DNA of 64,000 nt from Holtermannia corniformis (taxonomy: Eukaryota > Basidiomycota > Tremellomycetes > Holtermanniales), in contig BCIJ01000001.1 of NCBI GenBank assembly GCA_001599935.1, forward strand, positions 1,522,766 to 1,586,765, in the 5' to 3' direction. This document shows positions 10,096 through 20,583 of this stretch, piece by piece (the first letter of the stretch is position 1; the number at the start of each line of letters is the position of its first letter). The notes below the pieces were generated by a model, which worked only from the letters and a program-made list of their open reading frames with translations, was not told where the DNA came from and ran no database searches. The translations under genes were made by a program, and so were the position numbers.

Positions 10096-10263
10096 GTATA
10101 ATCAAGACAATCAATCGTAATCTCGCAAGATCACTGTACAACCGCAAATTTCACATTCCCTTTCAACTACAACTCGTTTCCCCCTCTACACACTCTCCCC
10201 TTCCCCCGGGCGAAGACCCACCACCCTCCCTGCGGAAACCGCAGCTTCGCACCCCCTCCTCCG

Positions 10264-11159
10264 CTACACGAAGTCCTCCAACTCGATGTCGGAAGATTCC
10301 ATAGCCGCCGCCTTCCGCTTGGTCGTTCTCGCCTTCGACTCCTTGATGGCCTTGACCAGGGACTTAGCGTGCGGCTTGGTCGCCCGGAAGGCTTGGAGCT
10401 CGGCGGCGGAAAACGTCACGCGAACAGAACCGTCTGCACGCGCGGGGGTGTCTTCGAGCTTTGGCACCAGCGTCCCTTGCCAGAAGACCGCCATCTCCTT
10501 CGCGGACGCCGAGGTCTTGGCATGCAGCACCGACGGCATACTGGCGACGCCACGCCGGGTCTTGGCGTCAGGAGGGCGCAACCCGCAACCACGACGACCA
10601 TGCATGCAACGGACGCAACTATTAGTCACGTGTCAGCACCAGAATTTTCCGCCGTGCGCAAACCACACTTCCGCACACCGACGTACCACTTCCCCGTAAT
10701 CGCGAATTCCTCCCCCGCCTCGACATCCGTACACTCGACGAGACAGTACGACATGGCGACCTTGCACTTGGCGCAGCGCCGAGCACCGCCAATCGCCATG
10801 AGCCGATCACTACCGCACAGTTTCAAACCACGAGCGCGGTGGCCAACACTCTCGCTTTCCTGGAAGCGATCGATCCACTCCTGGAGCTCTTCCATGAGCA
10901 CGTCCTCATCCTTGATGACGGCGTAAATGTTGGCTTCGACATCCGCATATCGCTCTGCCGAGACGATGTCCGGATCCACCGCTGGCGCAGAGGCTGACGC
11001 CGCGGGAACTGGCGCCGAGGTTGCTGGCGCCGAGGGTACTGGCGCCGCGGGGACGGGTGCCGGCGTGGGCGCGGGTGTCGGCGAGGGAGGCAAGGTTGTC
11101 GACTTCGAAGAAGACGAGCTCGAGGGCGCCGGCGTCAAGTCAGACTCAGAGTCAGCCAT
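10264..11159 (-). CDS. Spliced antisense Cys-rich protein of the retrotransposon
   Basis: A minus-strand gene inside the element, between pol and the 3' LTR. Exon 1 is 11159-10687 (ATG at 11159). The intron on the minus strand starts GTACGT, has CTGAC and ends CTAATAG (10686-10619). Exon 2 is 10618-10264, ending in TAG. The splice keeps frame and gives 275 residues. The N-terminus is Pro/Ala/Ser-rich (disordered); the middle (ADVEANIYAVIKDEDVLMEE) is helical. Then comes a cysteine array: C-A-K-C, C-L-V-E-C and, across the splice, C-C-V-R-C...R-R-G-C-G-L. The C-terminus is basic with an acidic end. The array looks like a zinc-binding nucleic-acid module, but I know no named family for it. Without the splice both frames end at the junction, which supports it. 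Accessory antisense ORFs exist in some plant Gypsy elements; whether this one is related is unknown. Confidence 0.55.
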
Positions 11160-11418
11160 GGTGGTTGTTCTTGGAGAAGACGACTGCGCGGGCGCGAGGG
11201 TTTTTATTCGCATCTCAAAGCCAGCGCACAGACCCGCCGGCGAAAGACCGGTTTCAGCACCATCACGACAGTCGCGGTTTGAAACACCGCGCCGTTTCAG
11301 ATCCATCCTTTGGGGGTTCGACCGCAGTCGAACAGACCGCCCTGCGGAAAGACCCTTTCCGCACACGCAGGGTCCTCTCTGAGGAAGGGACTTATGGACT
11401 CACGGAGCTCGCCCTCGT

Positions 11419-11431
11419 AGGGGGGGGCGAC
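11419..11431 (+). other. Polypurine tract before the 3' LTR
   Basis: AGGGGGGGGCGAC-like purine run directly before the 3' LTR start at 11432, the expected place for plus-strand priming. Confidence 0.6.
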
Positions 11432-11539
11432 TGTCACGCCTACGGCGGTGTCACGTGGCGAGTAGCCGCTGCGCGGCGCTCAGAGTGCCACTGGTGCTAA
11501 TCGCACCACTGTCTGTGCGCTGCGGCTGTGCCGCCGCGC
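11432..11539 (+). repeat. 3' LTR, visible part
   Basis: 108 bases identical to the start of the 5' LTR; the rest lies in the N gap. With a 320-base LTR the element would end near 11751. Confidence 0.85.
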
Positions 11540-11869
11540 NNNNNNNNNNNNNNNNNNNNNNNNNNNNNNNNNNNNNNNNNNNNNNNNNNNNNNNNNNNNN
11601 NNNNNNNNNNNNNNNNNNNNNNNNNNNNNNNNNNNNNNNNNNNNNNNNNNNNNNNNNNNNNNNNNNNNNNNNNNNNNNNNNNNNNNNNNNNNNNNNNNNN
11701 NNNNNNNNNNNNNNNNNNNNNNNNNNNNNNNNNNNNNNNNNNNNNNNNNNNNNNNNNNNNNNNNNNNNNNNNNNNNNNNNNNNNNNNNNNNNNNNNNNNN
11801 NNNNNNNNNNNNNNNNNNNNNNNNNNNNNNNNNNNNNNNNNNNNNNNNNNNNNNNNNNNNNNNNNNNNN
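11540..11869. other. Assembly gap (N)
   Basis: 330 N. It hides the end of the 3' LTR and the right target-site junction. Reading frames drawn across it have no meaning. Confidence 0.99.
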
Positions 11870-11975
11870 AAGCCCATCCGGGATCCTTCCTTGCCACTCA
11901 TCGTCCCACAGCATAAAGACCATTATCTGTGCCACGTCACCTGGCTCTGGTCACGCTCTCTGTGTCCAGGCCTAA

Positions 11976-12366
11976 CAGAACCTATGATTAAAGCTCTCGA
12001 AGACTCGAGCTTGTACAATTGTTCGAGACATCCCCCGCCGCGGCCACTGCCGCGGCCAATCCCCGTATTCCCCAACCCCTCCGTTAACCCCCTCTTGTCT
12101 CTCCGCCTGGCCTGTAACAGCAGCCCCTCCTTCAGTAGCGCAATGAGCTCGTTGCGCAAGTTGTATCCAGCACCTCTGGCGATCGCCAGCGATCGTTTCG
12201 CTAATCGCCCATCGGGTATTTGTGTTACGGGCCAGGCGACGGGACAAGAGGGGTTACGGAGGGGTTGGGGATTACGGGGAATTGGCCGCGGCAGTGGCCG
12301 CGGCGGGGGATGTCTCGAACAATTGTACAAGCTCGAGTCTTCGAGAGCTTTAATCATAGGTTCTAA
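11976..12366. repeat. Fold-back inverted repeat
   Basis: Two arms of about 135-145 bases (11976-12115 and about 12222-12366) are nearly exact reverse complements, separated by about 105 bases. The outer ends read AGAACCTATGATTAAAGC and its complement; inside are GC-rich blocks (CCGCGGCCACTGCCGCGG). The right arm runs directly into the GGTTCTAAGC sequence of the repeat family at 12357-12561. Possible readings are a fold-back/MITE-like insertion or two LTR ends head to head; I cannot decide between them. Confidence 0.7.
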
Positions 12367-12561
12367 GCAAAGGCTACCCTAAACTCCCGAGGCCGCTTCC
12401 TGGTCCTCGTCTTGCCCATTACTCGTTACTCTACTTGCCCACCACTTTTCCAGCGATCGCCAGCGATCGCCAGTCGTCGACTACACCAACGCGACTGATT
12501 TACTTCACCGACGGGACCTAGTCGCCTTCCTAAATCTACCAAGGGCTAGCCCTAACAGACG
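12357..12561 (+). repeat. Copy of the retroelement leader seen at 4237-4444, opposite orientation
   Basis: GGTTCTAAGCAAAGGCTACC through GGGCTAGCCCTAACA matches the reverse complement of 4237-4444 at roughly 90 percent by eye, including the GCGATCGCCAG repeats. The two copies flank the Gypsy element in inverted orientation. Confidence 0.75.
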
Positions 12562-12798
12562 GAATGGAAGGTGATCGGCGTCCTGATCGACGACGCCGCC
12601 AAGGAGTACGGTCTGCAGCTGCAGCACCGTGCCGACCCTTCCTGGTGCCGCTCGGTGTCGGACACCACGCCCGACACCAAGGTGTCGAAGCGCAAGGTAT
12701 GTTCCTGCAATGATCAGTCTACCTTTCTTACCTGTTCAGTGTCAAATCAGGAGGCTGAGGAGAACTCGGCAGCACCCAGGGATTACTGCATATGTTGA
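12562..12798 (+). other. Possible degraded coding fragment
   Basis: A short frame (VLIDDAAKEYGLQLQ...) followed by a GTATGT...CAG intron-like stretch. It has no proper ATG and no recognised domain. It probably belongs to the repeat family on its left. Confidence 0.25.
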
Positions 12799-12917
12799 AC
12801 AGTATTAAACAGTAAGAAGATGATGAGACCAGTGAAGAACCACTGGCCCAAAAGTCTGCCCTTAAGTAGACTACAGAAAACTGGGGGGACTAGATTAGCT
12901 GCTGACCAATCCTGATG

Positions 12918-13185
12918 TCACAGGTGGAGCTCTATTGCCAATTCCCACGCGCCAGCCAATAAGAGAAAAGCCTCAAGCCCAAAATAGACAGCTCCACTGT
13001 CTCACCAATTCCAACCAATAGCAGAAATCCCTCGTGGAGCCTAGCTCCAAACCCAAAACTTAGCGCTCCACCCAGTGGAGCCTAGCACCAAACCAAACCC
13101 TAAGGCTCCACCCTTAGCCTTAGCTCCAGGCTAAAGCCTAAGGCTCCACTTAACCCCTGGACCTCCACCCGGGGCTCCACAGTGG
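12918..13185. repeat. GGCTCCAC/GTGGAGC motif cluster
   Basis: At least eight copies of GCTCCAC or its complement in about 270 bases, for example near 12922, 12990, 13034, 13065, 13102, 13121, 13140 and 13172. They are mixed in both orientations and interleaved with CCTAAGGCT- and CCAAT-type words. There is no open frame. Low-complexity DNA of this kind is common in LTRs or satellite-like remains. Confidence 0.5.
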
Positions 13186-13770
13186 CAATCTAGACCACGT
13201 GTCATTCATGACACCTGGCCTGTAACACCAAGCTGGAAAGACAATGACCAGTGGCAAAGCCTTCAAAGTGGCTTGCAGGCCGCTGCGAGGGATGTGTGAC
13301 TTTGCCGGGCCCAGCATCTCTCGCAGGCAAGCCTGAAGAACTACTTTTCACCCTTGCAAGGCTCTCAAGTCGAACCAATCGAGGTAGATGACGAGTGACG
13401 GGTGATGGTGCTGGCTGAGATGGCGGCGGTGGCGAAAGTCGANGGCTTAACCCCCTATGCATACATGTAACGCCGTAACGCCGTGATTACGTAAATTTGC
13501 GTATTTGGAAGCCTCTCTAATTGGACTGGCCTGCCATTAAGAAATGCTCGTCTCAAATATAGAGACACATCTGTATGTGACGGCATGGGTGTCCAGTCCC
13601 TACCGCTGCCCTAAAAAGGTCAATATCGAGTGTTACTCATAACACTCGATCTGGACATATCCTGATATGGACTACACATCGGCCGGAGTCGTGACACTGT
13701 ACCACAGGAATCTCGTAAATTGACATTCAGCAGTAGTACAAACTCGTTTCCAATCACAGCCCAGGCACAA
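13186..13770. other. Gene-free stretch between the repeats and the Crinkler-like gene
   Basis: No gene supported. It contains a single N at 13442, a short CGCCGTAACGCCGTGATTACG-like repeat near 13470, and a perfect hairpin at 13625-13650. The reading frame at 13202-13462 crosses the N and has no support. Confidence 0.4.
13625..13650. repeat. Perfect 11-bp hairpin
   Basis: ATCGAGTGTTA, four-base loop CTCA, then TAACACTCGAT. It lies about 120 bases beyond the stop of the minus-strand gene at 13771. Confidence 0.8.
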
Positions 13771-15705
13771 TCACGGCCCACCTTCAACTTCTACTGCGAC
13801 TCCGGCCTTCGCAGCGCTCTTGAGGGCTGGATCATCGGTGTCTGACCTCACTGGATCATCGGTGTCTGAGCTCACGTTGTCTTCGATCTCGGCACCGGCC
13901 TGTCTTAACTTGTCGAGGTCGATGTTTGTTCCGTAGCGGTCCATAGCTGCGGCCTGTTTTTGATGAGCCTGTTGATGTTAGACCTAGACCGAGGCGGTTG
14001 CGCAGAAGCCTCACCTGGCTGGAGCCAGAGCCCTCAACCTCGATGACGGCGTAGCCAACTGGAACCACCATCACCCTCCTCTTGCCCTCTGCACTTTTCG
14101 CCTGAAGCCGACGTCCTTCCGGCCGGAAGTTCTTGGTTACAGAGAGGCCGATCTCCTTACTCGGTACGACAAAGACGAATGCGGCCTCGCAGTCAATGTA
14201 GTCCCGACTCTGCAAGACTTGCCGGACGCCGTCGCCCTTGATTGCGTGCTTTTGTGCGACGGTGAAGTTGAACATAATCAGCCGCCGATCTTGCGACTGA
14301 GGGTCGGTGAATCCCAGTATCGCGTCCCAATCCTTCTGATACGGCGAACCAGGGAGCTGTAGCTTTCCCCACTCGATCTTGACGCCCTCAGCCCAATCAA
14401 CGAACACCTCACTTCGAGAGATAACGTTGGGAAGCTGGATCATGACGTCGTTCGGGAAGTGACACTCAAGTGGCGCGTCGCGACGCACGAGCCGTTTGAT
14501 GCCGTACGCCTCGTAGGTTTGACTTCTGAGGTGGGGCAATCCTGTGAAGTGGGCGGCCCAATATTGGTCATTGTTCATGGCCCACCTTGTGGTGGCGAAC
14601 TCGAACAGCTCGCGGAGGAACAAAGTTGGGATAATGAGAGAAGTCGCAGCATGTTTCCCCAGCAATTGGTCTCGAGGCTCGACGAAGAACAGCTGGTGGA
14701 AGCCGGTTTCTTGAAGACGCGACCGAGCCCGTACGTCGTTCGAGTTTTGCGACTGCCAGCGCCCTGACGTGGTCGGATCATCAAAGTTCGTAACTTGCTC
14801 AACGGTGAGGTACAGGCGGGAGAAGTCGGTATAGATGTTGTCCGTCTTGCGGATCATTGAGTACGCGTCGAAGATCTCGCGAGGACTAGGCCCGACGATG
14901 CAGAACAAATCTTCGAGCGTATAGTGAGGCCGCGAGGGGACGTCGAGACGGTTGGCCAACGTCTTGACCGCGCTACGCTCGTCAATACTAGGACGAAGCA
15001 GGAGTGAGGGACCTACACCAGCTTTTTGAACTCGTCCATCTTCCAGAGGTTCGCGACGATCACAAGAGCTTTCACGTGCTTCACCCACTGCGTCCAGCGG
15101 TCCAATGCCGGCGATGTAGCTTGAACCACGTAAGGCAGGAACTCGGGATTCCAGTGCACGTCTGGGGGTGAACCCTCTCCCCTGGAGGAATCGACGAGGA
15201 CGAGGTAGCCTCGCGGGTATCGCCTGTTTGGCTCTCTGTTGAGGAACGGGCCGCGCCGGCCGCCTTTTTCGAAGACGTAATAGTCGTCGTTGAGAGCTAG
15301 TACAGTCGGGATACCCTGATGCAGCGCATTCACGAGGATGAAGAAGAGCGCATAAGTCTTGCCTAATGATCTGTCAGTACGGTATGACGGGCAGAGTCAG
15401 TCACACTGACCTATTCCAGGGTGGCCATAGATGCACAAGCCGCCAGACTTCTTCTGATCATGACGCTCGATGTAGCCCGACGATACGTGGCCCCAGATTC
15501 TGAAGTATTCTTCGCACACGAAAACGACATCATCTGCGTCCACATCCCAGATCAATGGCAGACGAGTGGAGACGACCTTGTACTCGTTCTCGCCGGCCTT
15601 GATGATCTCGATAACGTCCTTGTCAGACTCCCAGTAATCTGTGTGCAGCTTCTGAGTCCAAACTTCTGGATCGGAATCGTGTGGCGGCGAGTCAAGAACA
15701 CTCAT
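13771..15705 (-). CDS. Crinkler/RHS-like P-loop protein, copy 1
   Basis: A multi-exon minus-strand gene. The Walker A motif GHPGIGKT is rebuilt exactly by splicing the intron at about 15370-15413 (GTCAGT...CTGAC...TAG). A Walker-B-like YLVLVD follows, then a long C-terminal region with FNFTVAQKHAIKGDG. That resembles the Q/F-x-T-V-x-x-x-H-x-I-K motif of the REase-like domain in Crinkler (CRN) and RHS-type proteins. A final intron (GTGAGG...CAACAG, about 13970-14015) adds a tail with two copies of SDTDDP before TGA at 13771-13773. The start at 15705 (MSVLDSPP) is uncertain; an ATG about 50 bases upstream is also possible. It aligns over its whole length with 41206-43359. In the CRN-RHS class the NTPase plus nuclease-like architecture is linked to effectors or element-associated proteins; the role here is not known. 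Confidence 0.6.
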
Positions 15706-16441
15706 GTCAACTTTGATCACAGTCAGTTGGAGCGTGCAGGTCGAAGACGAACGCATCTCTACCCTACCGGCCGAACCTTGTGCGCGCCTAAAGCTGGTCC
15801 GGGGACGAAGGGTGTTGCCGGCGTTTCGAGACAATGCCGATAGACTGTCTTCATCTCACGGCCCTGGCCTCTCACTCTTTCCTGTCCTGTTCTCATCCCA
15901 GTTTCTGTGTCCTCTTCAGAGGCCAAAAACGTCTTTCCCGCCACCGTCCCCTCTCTTCCTCCTTGTACCCGTCTTGTTGTACCTAGTTATGTGCTCCTAC
16001 AGAGTCGCCTACCCCGGTACATCCGGATGGCCTCTGGGAGCGGGTGCTCGATGAATTCCGTGATCACGTGCATCGTGCGTGACTGTTTCTTGAAAAGCGC
16101 GAGCCGCTCTGGCGCGCTGAGTTGCGGGCTCGATTCCAACACTTGAACATGAGCGAAATCCTTCATAGAGCAAGGATCTGCCACTGGGCGTAAGAGTATG
16201 CTGCGGCTATTGTCTCGCCTGACATGATTCGTAAATATGGCGAGAAGAATGTGTACCTCACGATCGATGTAATGAAGCGCTCGGGCTATTTGTAGGCAGA
16301 CGGAGGAAGCGCTGGATCCAGTGCAGCAGGTTGATCGATGGCTTATGCAATCCATGACATCGCGTACTGTCGCACAAAGCATCTAGTTCTTCCAGCTAGA
16401 GTATCATCAGCGCGGCTCTTCACCTGGCCCGTTCTGACGAC
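15706..16441. other. Spacer between the Crinkler-like gene and NLE1
   Basis: No gene supported with confidence. A 59-codon minus-strand frame (16166-15987, starting MKDFAHVQ) has coding-like composition, but I cannot link it to either neighbour. Confidence 0.4.
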
Positions 16442-18293
16442 TCACATCTTGACCGTCTTATCCCGGCCGCCTGACACAACCTTGTCTGCCACGAAATCCA
16501 CACAGTACACTTCGTCCGTATGGCCGGGGAGGTCGATTCGGATCTTGTACGTTCGGAGATCCCACAGCTACGATACGGCGGGTCAGCGACTTGCGCACGG
16601 TCAGACAGGTGACGAACCTTGAGAGTGGAATCTTTAGAAGCACTGATGAGCATCCGCGAATCTGACGACCATGCGACTCGGTACACTGCTGCGACGTGAC
16701 CTCTTAAGCTAGCGACAAACCTGAACCATAGCGTCAGTCTTGCCACCCCGCGTAACAACCATACGCACTTGCCGGTCCGCCCCTCCCAAATCTTGACAGC
16801 GTTGTCAAACCCAGCACTAGCCACGAACCGGCCATCAGGGCTGAACGCAACATGGTTGACTTGCTTCTGGTGGCCCGTCATCCTCGTCAATGGCTTCTTC
16901 TTGCTACCCTCTGCTGCGCCCTCGCCAGCCTGCGGCGGCCAGAGGAAGAGCGTGTGGTCATCTGAACCGGTGATGATCTGTTCGGGGGCCGTGGCAGTGT
17001 GCTTGGTGTATCGTGCTGACGCGAGCGCTTTCAGCTCGGAGAAGGGCGTTGAAGCGGCTGGAGTGGGCGTCAAGGGACCAAAGGGGCCCGTGCGAAGGAT
17101 GTAGTCGGTTGAGAGAGCGATCGTGTTGACCCAGTGTGCGTGATCCGAGAGCGTGCGGACGAGCTTGCCCTGGGTACTGTCAGCGTGAGTGGTCCGGCAG
17201 CCCGAGCACTGACATCCTTGCCGCTCCACACCTTGACGGTTCGGTCACTACTACCCGTGTAGATCAGACCGTCACCGCCCCACCTTACAACGTTGACGCT
17301 AGCCGTGTGCCCGCCAAGACTATATTCGAGCTTCATGTTGGCCGTGTTCCAGACTCTGACGGTGCCATCTTTCGAGCTGCTCGCAAGCCGAGGCGATTTC
17401 GTCACGTCCGAGACGAGGTGTGCAGGTTCCCACGATAACGAGGTGACCCACTTGGTGTGACCTTTGAGCGCGTCACTCAGTGGTTTGCCGGTCGTTGGGT
17501 TCCAGAGCCGGACTTGACCATCGTGACCGCCGGTCGCGAGCATGGTTTCAAACGGTGACCATTCGACACAGAGGACCCAGCCTTTGTGTCCGGCCAGTTT
17601 GTACTGTCCAATATCAGCTATTAGTCAGGCCCGCTGAAAAGTACACACCTTTGGCAACTCCGTCTCCATGTCCCATATCCGCGCACACGCATCTCCACTG
17701 CCCGTCGCCGCCATGCGACCAGTCGGGCTCAATTGGCAACACAGGATTGGGCTCTGGTGACCCGTCAAAGTCGAGCTGCAGCGTCCGACCGATCGGACAC
17801 GGAATACAGCTTGCGGCTCGCACAGGACCTCGAACACGTCTTCGGGTGAGTAGCCCGATTCTGGGACGGCGGGTTGATTGGTGAGCTTTTGCGAGGTGGA
17901 TTGCGTTGGCGGTGTGAGGGCGTCAGCTAGCAGCGAGGTGTTGATTTGCAGGCGTGTGGGTGCTGTCGATGTGGACGCCTTGGGCTTGGTCAAGAGGTGG
18001 AAGGCGTAGGGCAACGGGTCTTCAGCCTATGGTGTTTGTTCATCAGCGTTGTTCGTCCCTGGCCAGAAAACGGCGTGACCCACCTCGCCTCGCAGCTTGT
18101 TGACAAGCAGCAGCAGCCCATCCCGACCGGTATCAGCAGGCAAGTTGATTGCCGGACCCAGGTTGTTGCCAGTCTCTGCGTCCTTGAATTGAACGACGAC
18201 GTTTGGGACGTTTGGAGCCGATGCGACGGGGATCAGGTTTGAGTTGCCGTGCGATTGCTTTTGACGCTTGGGAGGGGGAAGGAGTGTTGCCAT
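16442..18293 (-). CDS. NLE1/RSA4: Notchless-like WD40 ribosome assembly factor
   Basis: The nucleolar/nuclear factor Rsa4 (Nle1) binds pre-60S particles and is pulled on by the AAA-ATPase Rea1/Midasin. Exon 1 (18293-18084) encodes the NLE domain start (VVVQFKDAETG, LPADT, LLVNKLRGE) and joins in phase to AEDPLPYAFHLL at 18026. WD40 repeats follow with clear GH...WD spacing: TLTGHQSPILCCQLSP/ARIWDMET, LAGHKGWVLCVEWSPFE/VRLWNPTTG, LKGHTKWVTSLSWEP/VRVWNTA, LGGHTASVNVVRW/VKVWSGKD, LSDHAHWVNTIAL, a long insert, ITGSDDHTLFLWPP, MTGHQKQVNHVAFSPDGR/VKIWEG, LRGHVAAVYRVAWSSDSR and LPGHTDEVYCVDF/DKTVKM. Introns are short. The gene is divergent from PRP4, with 338 bases between starts. The insert after the fifth blade is typical of this family. 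Confidence 0.92.
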
Positions 18294-18631
18294 GTTGGAG
18301 TGTTTGCGCTGGTTGGACGGGTACTGTCAGTGAATCCGAGCAAGATGAAGATGGACACGGAGCACAAGACCAGAACTGAAATCGATATCAAACCACGCCG
18401 AGTCACATGAAACCGATACAATGGGTGACAGTACCAACACGTCATATGTTGCTCACGCGCCAACCCCCTGCAGCTTCCTGTCGGCTGCAGCAGACAGTCT
18501 GGGTTGCTGACATCGATACCGCACGCCAGTCACTCACTGGACTCTTGTCCCGGTCTCAAAGAGCGCAGTAGACCCAGAGAGGACTCCTTTGGAAGCTCGA
18601 AGACACTCGACGTCAAGGCGGGAATCACAAT
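18294..18631. promoter_or_regulatory. Shared promoter region of NLE1 and PRP4
   Basis: 338 bases between two divergent start codons. No clear TATA box. Nothing else recognisable. Confidence 0.5.
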
Positions 18632-20527
18632 ATGTCGGTGAGTCGGTCGAAGCGCACCACGACGAGACGATCACTGACATGGTGATCAACCAGGGCATTG
18701 ACTTTGACAGCCTCGGTCAGTCTCATGACCTCTGTCACACATACTGGAACCTGAAGACTGACTTGTGACCGACCAGTCACCGACCGCGACTATACCCTCT
18801 CCACCAACCAAGATGAATTCGACCGTCGGCGAGAAGAGCACGCGGCCGTGCTGGCTGATCTGGACCGGAAAAAGCAGCTGAGGTCAATGGCCGTCCCAAC
18901 AGATGACAAAAAGGTCCGGCTGCGGTTGCGTGAGCTCCGCCAGCCCATCACGCTGTTCGGCGAAGGGCCGGGCGATCGGCGTGATCGTCTCAAACAGCTG
19001 TTGGCGGAGATGATGGAGCGCGGAGAGTACTATGAGACACGAGAGGAGAGCGATGAGAGTGATGACGAGGGCGAATTCTATACCGAGGGTTCCGAGGAGC
19101 TGCTGGCGGCCCGGAGACGGATTGCGGCTTACTCGCTGGAGAGGTGCGTGCTGAGAGGGCACGACGAAATAGACGGCTGATGACTGGCAAAAGAGCTCGA
19201 AAACGTGTAGCACGTCAACGAAGAGACGCGGCGCTGCCTCTAGGTAAGATTGTCGATGTGCGGAAAAAACTCTACCAGGAGCTCAAGGTGCGCCGCTGCG
19301 TCTACTGTCGATGCATCACCTCACGCCGCGGCAGACTTTCAACAACTATGGCTCGCAACATGGCGACGACCGACCGCTGTCTCAGATCCGCTTTTCGCCA
19401 AACTCGCAATTGTTGCTGACGGCGTCCTGGACCGGGAATGCCAAAGTCTGGGACTTGCCAAACCTCAACGCCCTGTCGACTCATCGAGGTCAGTCGCTCC
19501 GTGCCCGCGTGAGTCAGGCTCACCAGCGCAGGTCATGGCGATCGGATGGGAGGTGTGGCGTGGCACCCACAAGCGACGCTCAGCCAAGACGCGGCCGCTC
19601 TCAACTTTGCATCTGGCGGCGCAGACCACATGGTCAAACTCTGGTCGCTAGCTTCGTGCGTGCAATGATCAACCGATCGTCGTCATCCGCTAAGACTGTG
19701 TGCCAGTGAGAAACCGATCGCAACCCTATCCGGCCACTCTGCGCGCGTCTGCCGCGTCGCATTCCACCCTTCCGCAGCGTATATTGCCTCGGCCGCGTTT
19801 GACGGCACATGGAGGTTATGGGACGCGAGCACTGAAAAGGAGCTGCTCATCCAAGAGGGGCATTCGAAGGAGGTGTATGCCGTTGAATTCCAAGACGATG
19901 GCGCGCTCGTGGCTTCGGGGTCAGTCTAGCTTGGTAGGTGAGGATAAAGTAGCCTTGCTGATCACCCCCGCAGCGGCTTCGATGCGATCGGCCGAGTGTG
20001 GGATTTGCGGACCGGTCGGACAGCAATGGTATTAGACGGTCACGTCAAGGAGATCCTCTCTATCGATTTCGCGCCAAACGGGTCGGTCACCCTCCTCTCG
20101 TACTCGGCAGACGGCTGACAAACGGTGCAGCTACCAGATCGCGACCGGTTCCGGCGACGACACGGTCCGGATCTGGGACATGCGCGCTCTCAAATGCCTC
20201 CACACGATCCCGGCCCACAAATCTTCCGTCTCGGATCTCAAATTCTTTCGGTCGGCAGAAGAGCTGCCGGCCATCGCCAACGGCATCACGGACGTCGACA
20301 TGGATGCGCCCGCGGTTGAACAGCCCGCCATCTCGCGTCACGGTCTACACCTCGTCACGGCCGGGTTCGACTCGACGGTTCGGATCTGGTCTGCCGACGA
20401 TTGGCAGCTTGTGCGCTCGCTCGCGACCAACGCTGGTAAAGTCATGTCGGCCGATGTGTCGAGTGACGGCAAGTATATCGCTAGTGCTTCGTATAATCGG
20501 AGTTTCCATCTGTTTGGACCAGAGTAG
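18632..20527 (+). CDS. PRP4: U4/U6 snRNP protein Prp4
   Basis: Component of the U4/U6 di-snRNP and U4/U6.U5 tri-snRNP. The 5' end is split into tiny exons: 18632-18637 (ATGTCG), 18693-18714 (22 nt) and 18777-19143, then 19194-19287 and 19335 onward. All join in frame and give [19 protein letters not shown] at the start. The PRP4 splicing-factor motif is present ([20 protein letters not shown], then RRDRLKQLL), followed by an acidic linker, a basic region and seven WD40 blades ([114 protein letters not shown] and a final [17 protein letters not shown]). It is convergent with the MBP1-like gene, with 56 bases between the stops. Confidence 0.93.
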
Positions 20528-20583
20528 CGGTAGCCTATGGACGCGCAAGCATGCATGCCGTCCTGTTCACCTGTACAATCGTC

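Larger units (their letters stand above)
4591..11751 (+). mobile_element. Ty3/Gypsy chromovirus-type LTR retrotransposon
   Basis: The order is 5' LTR 4591-4910, primer-binding site 4913-4923, gag-protease-RT-RNase H-integrase-chromodomain in one frame (4951-9915), a spliced antisense gene (10264-11159), a polypurine tract, and a 3' LTR from 11432. The right end (11751) is inferred from the 5' LTR length because the sequence is N from 11540, so the target-site duplication cannot be seen. The visible 108 bases of the 3' LTR are identical to the 5' LTR, which points to a recent insertion. The single gag-pol frame, C-terminal chromodomain and self-complementary primer site resemble Tf1/sushi-like chromoviruses. 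The element has an in-frame stop and an altered protease motif, so this copy is probably not autonomous. Confidence 0.9.

Noticed and set aside
11451..12382. Long frames across the N gap
   Set aside because: N codons are not evidence; the frames have no support outside the gap.
15987..16166. 59-codon minus-strand ORF (MKDFAHVQ...) as an extra exon of the Crinkler-like gene
   Set aside because: The paralogue shows no equivalent upstream exon and no splice into 15705 was convincing.
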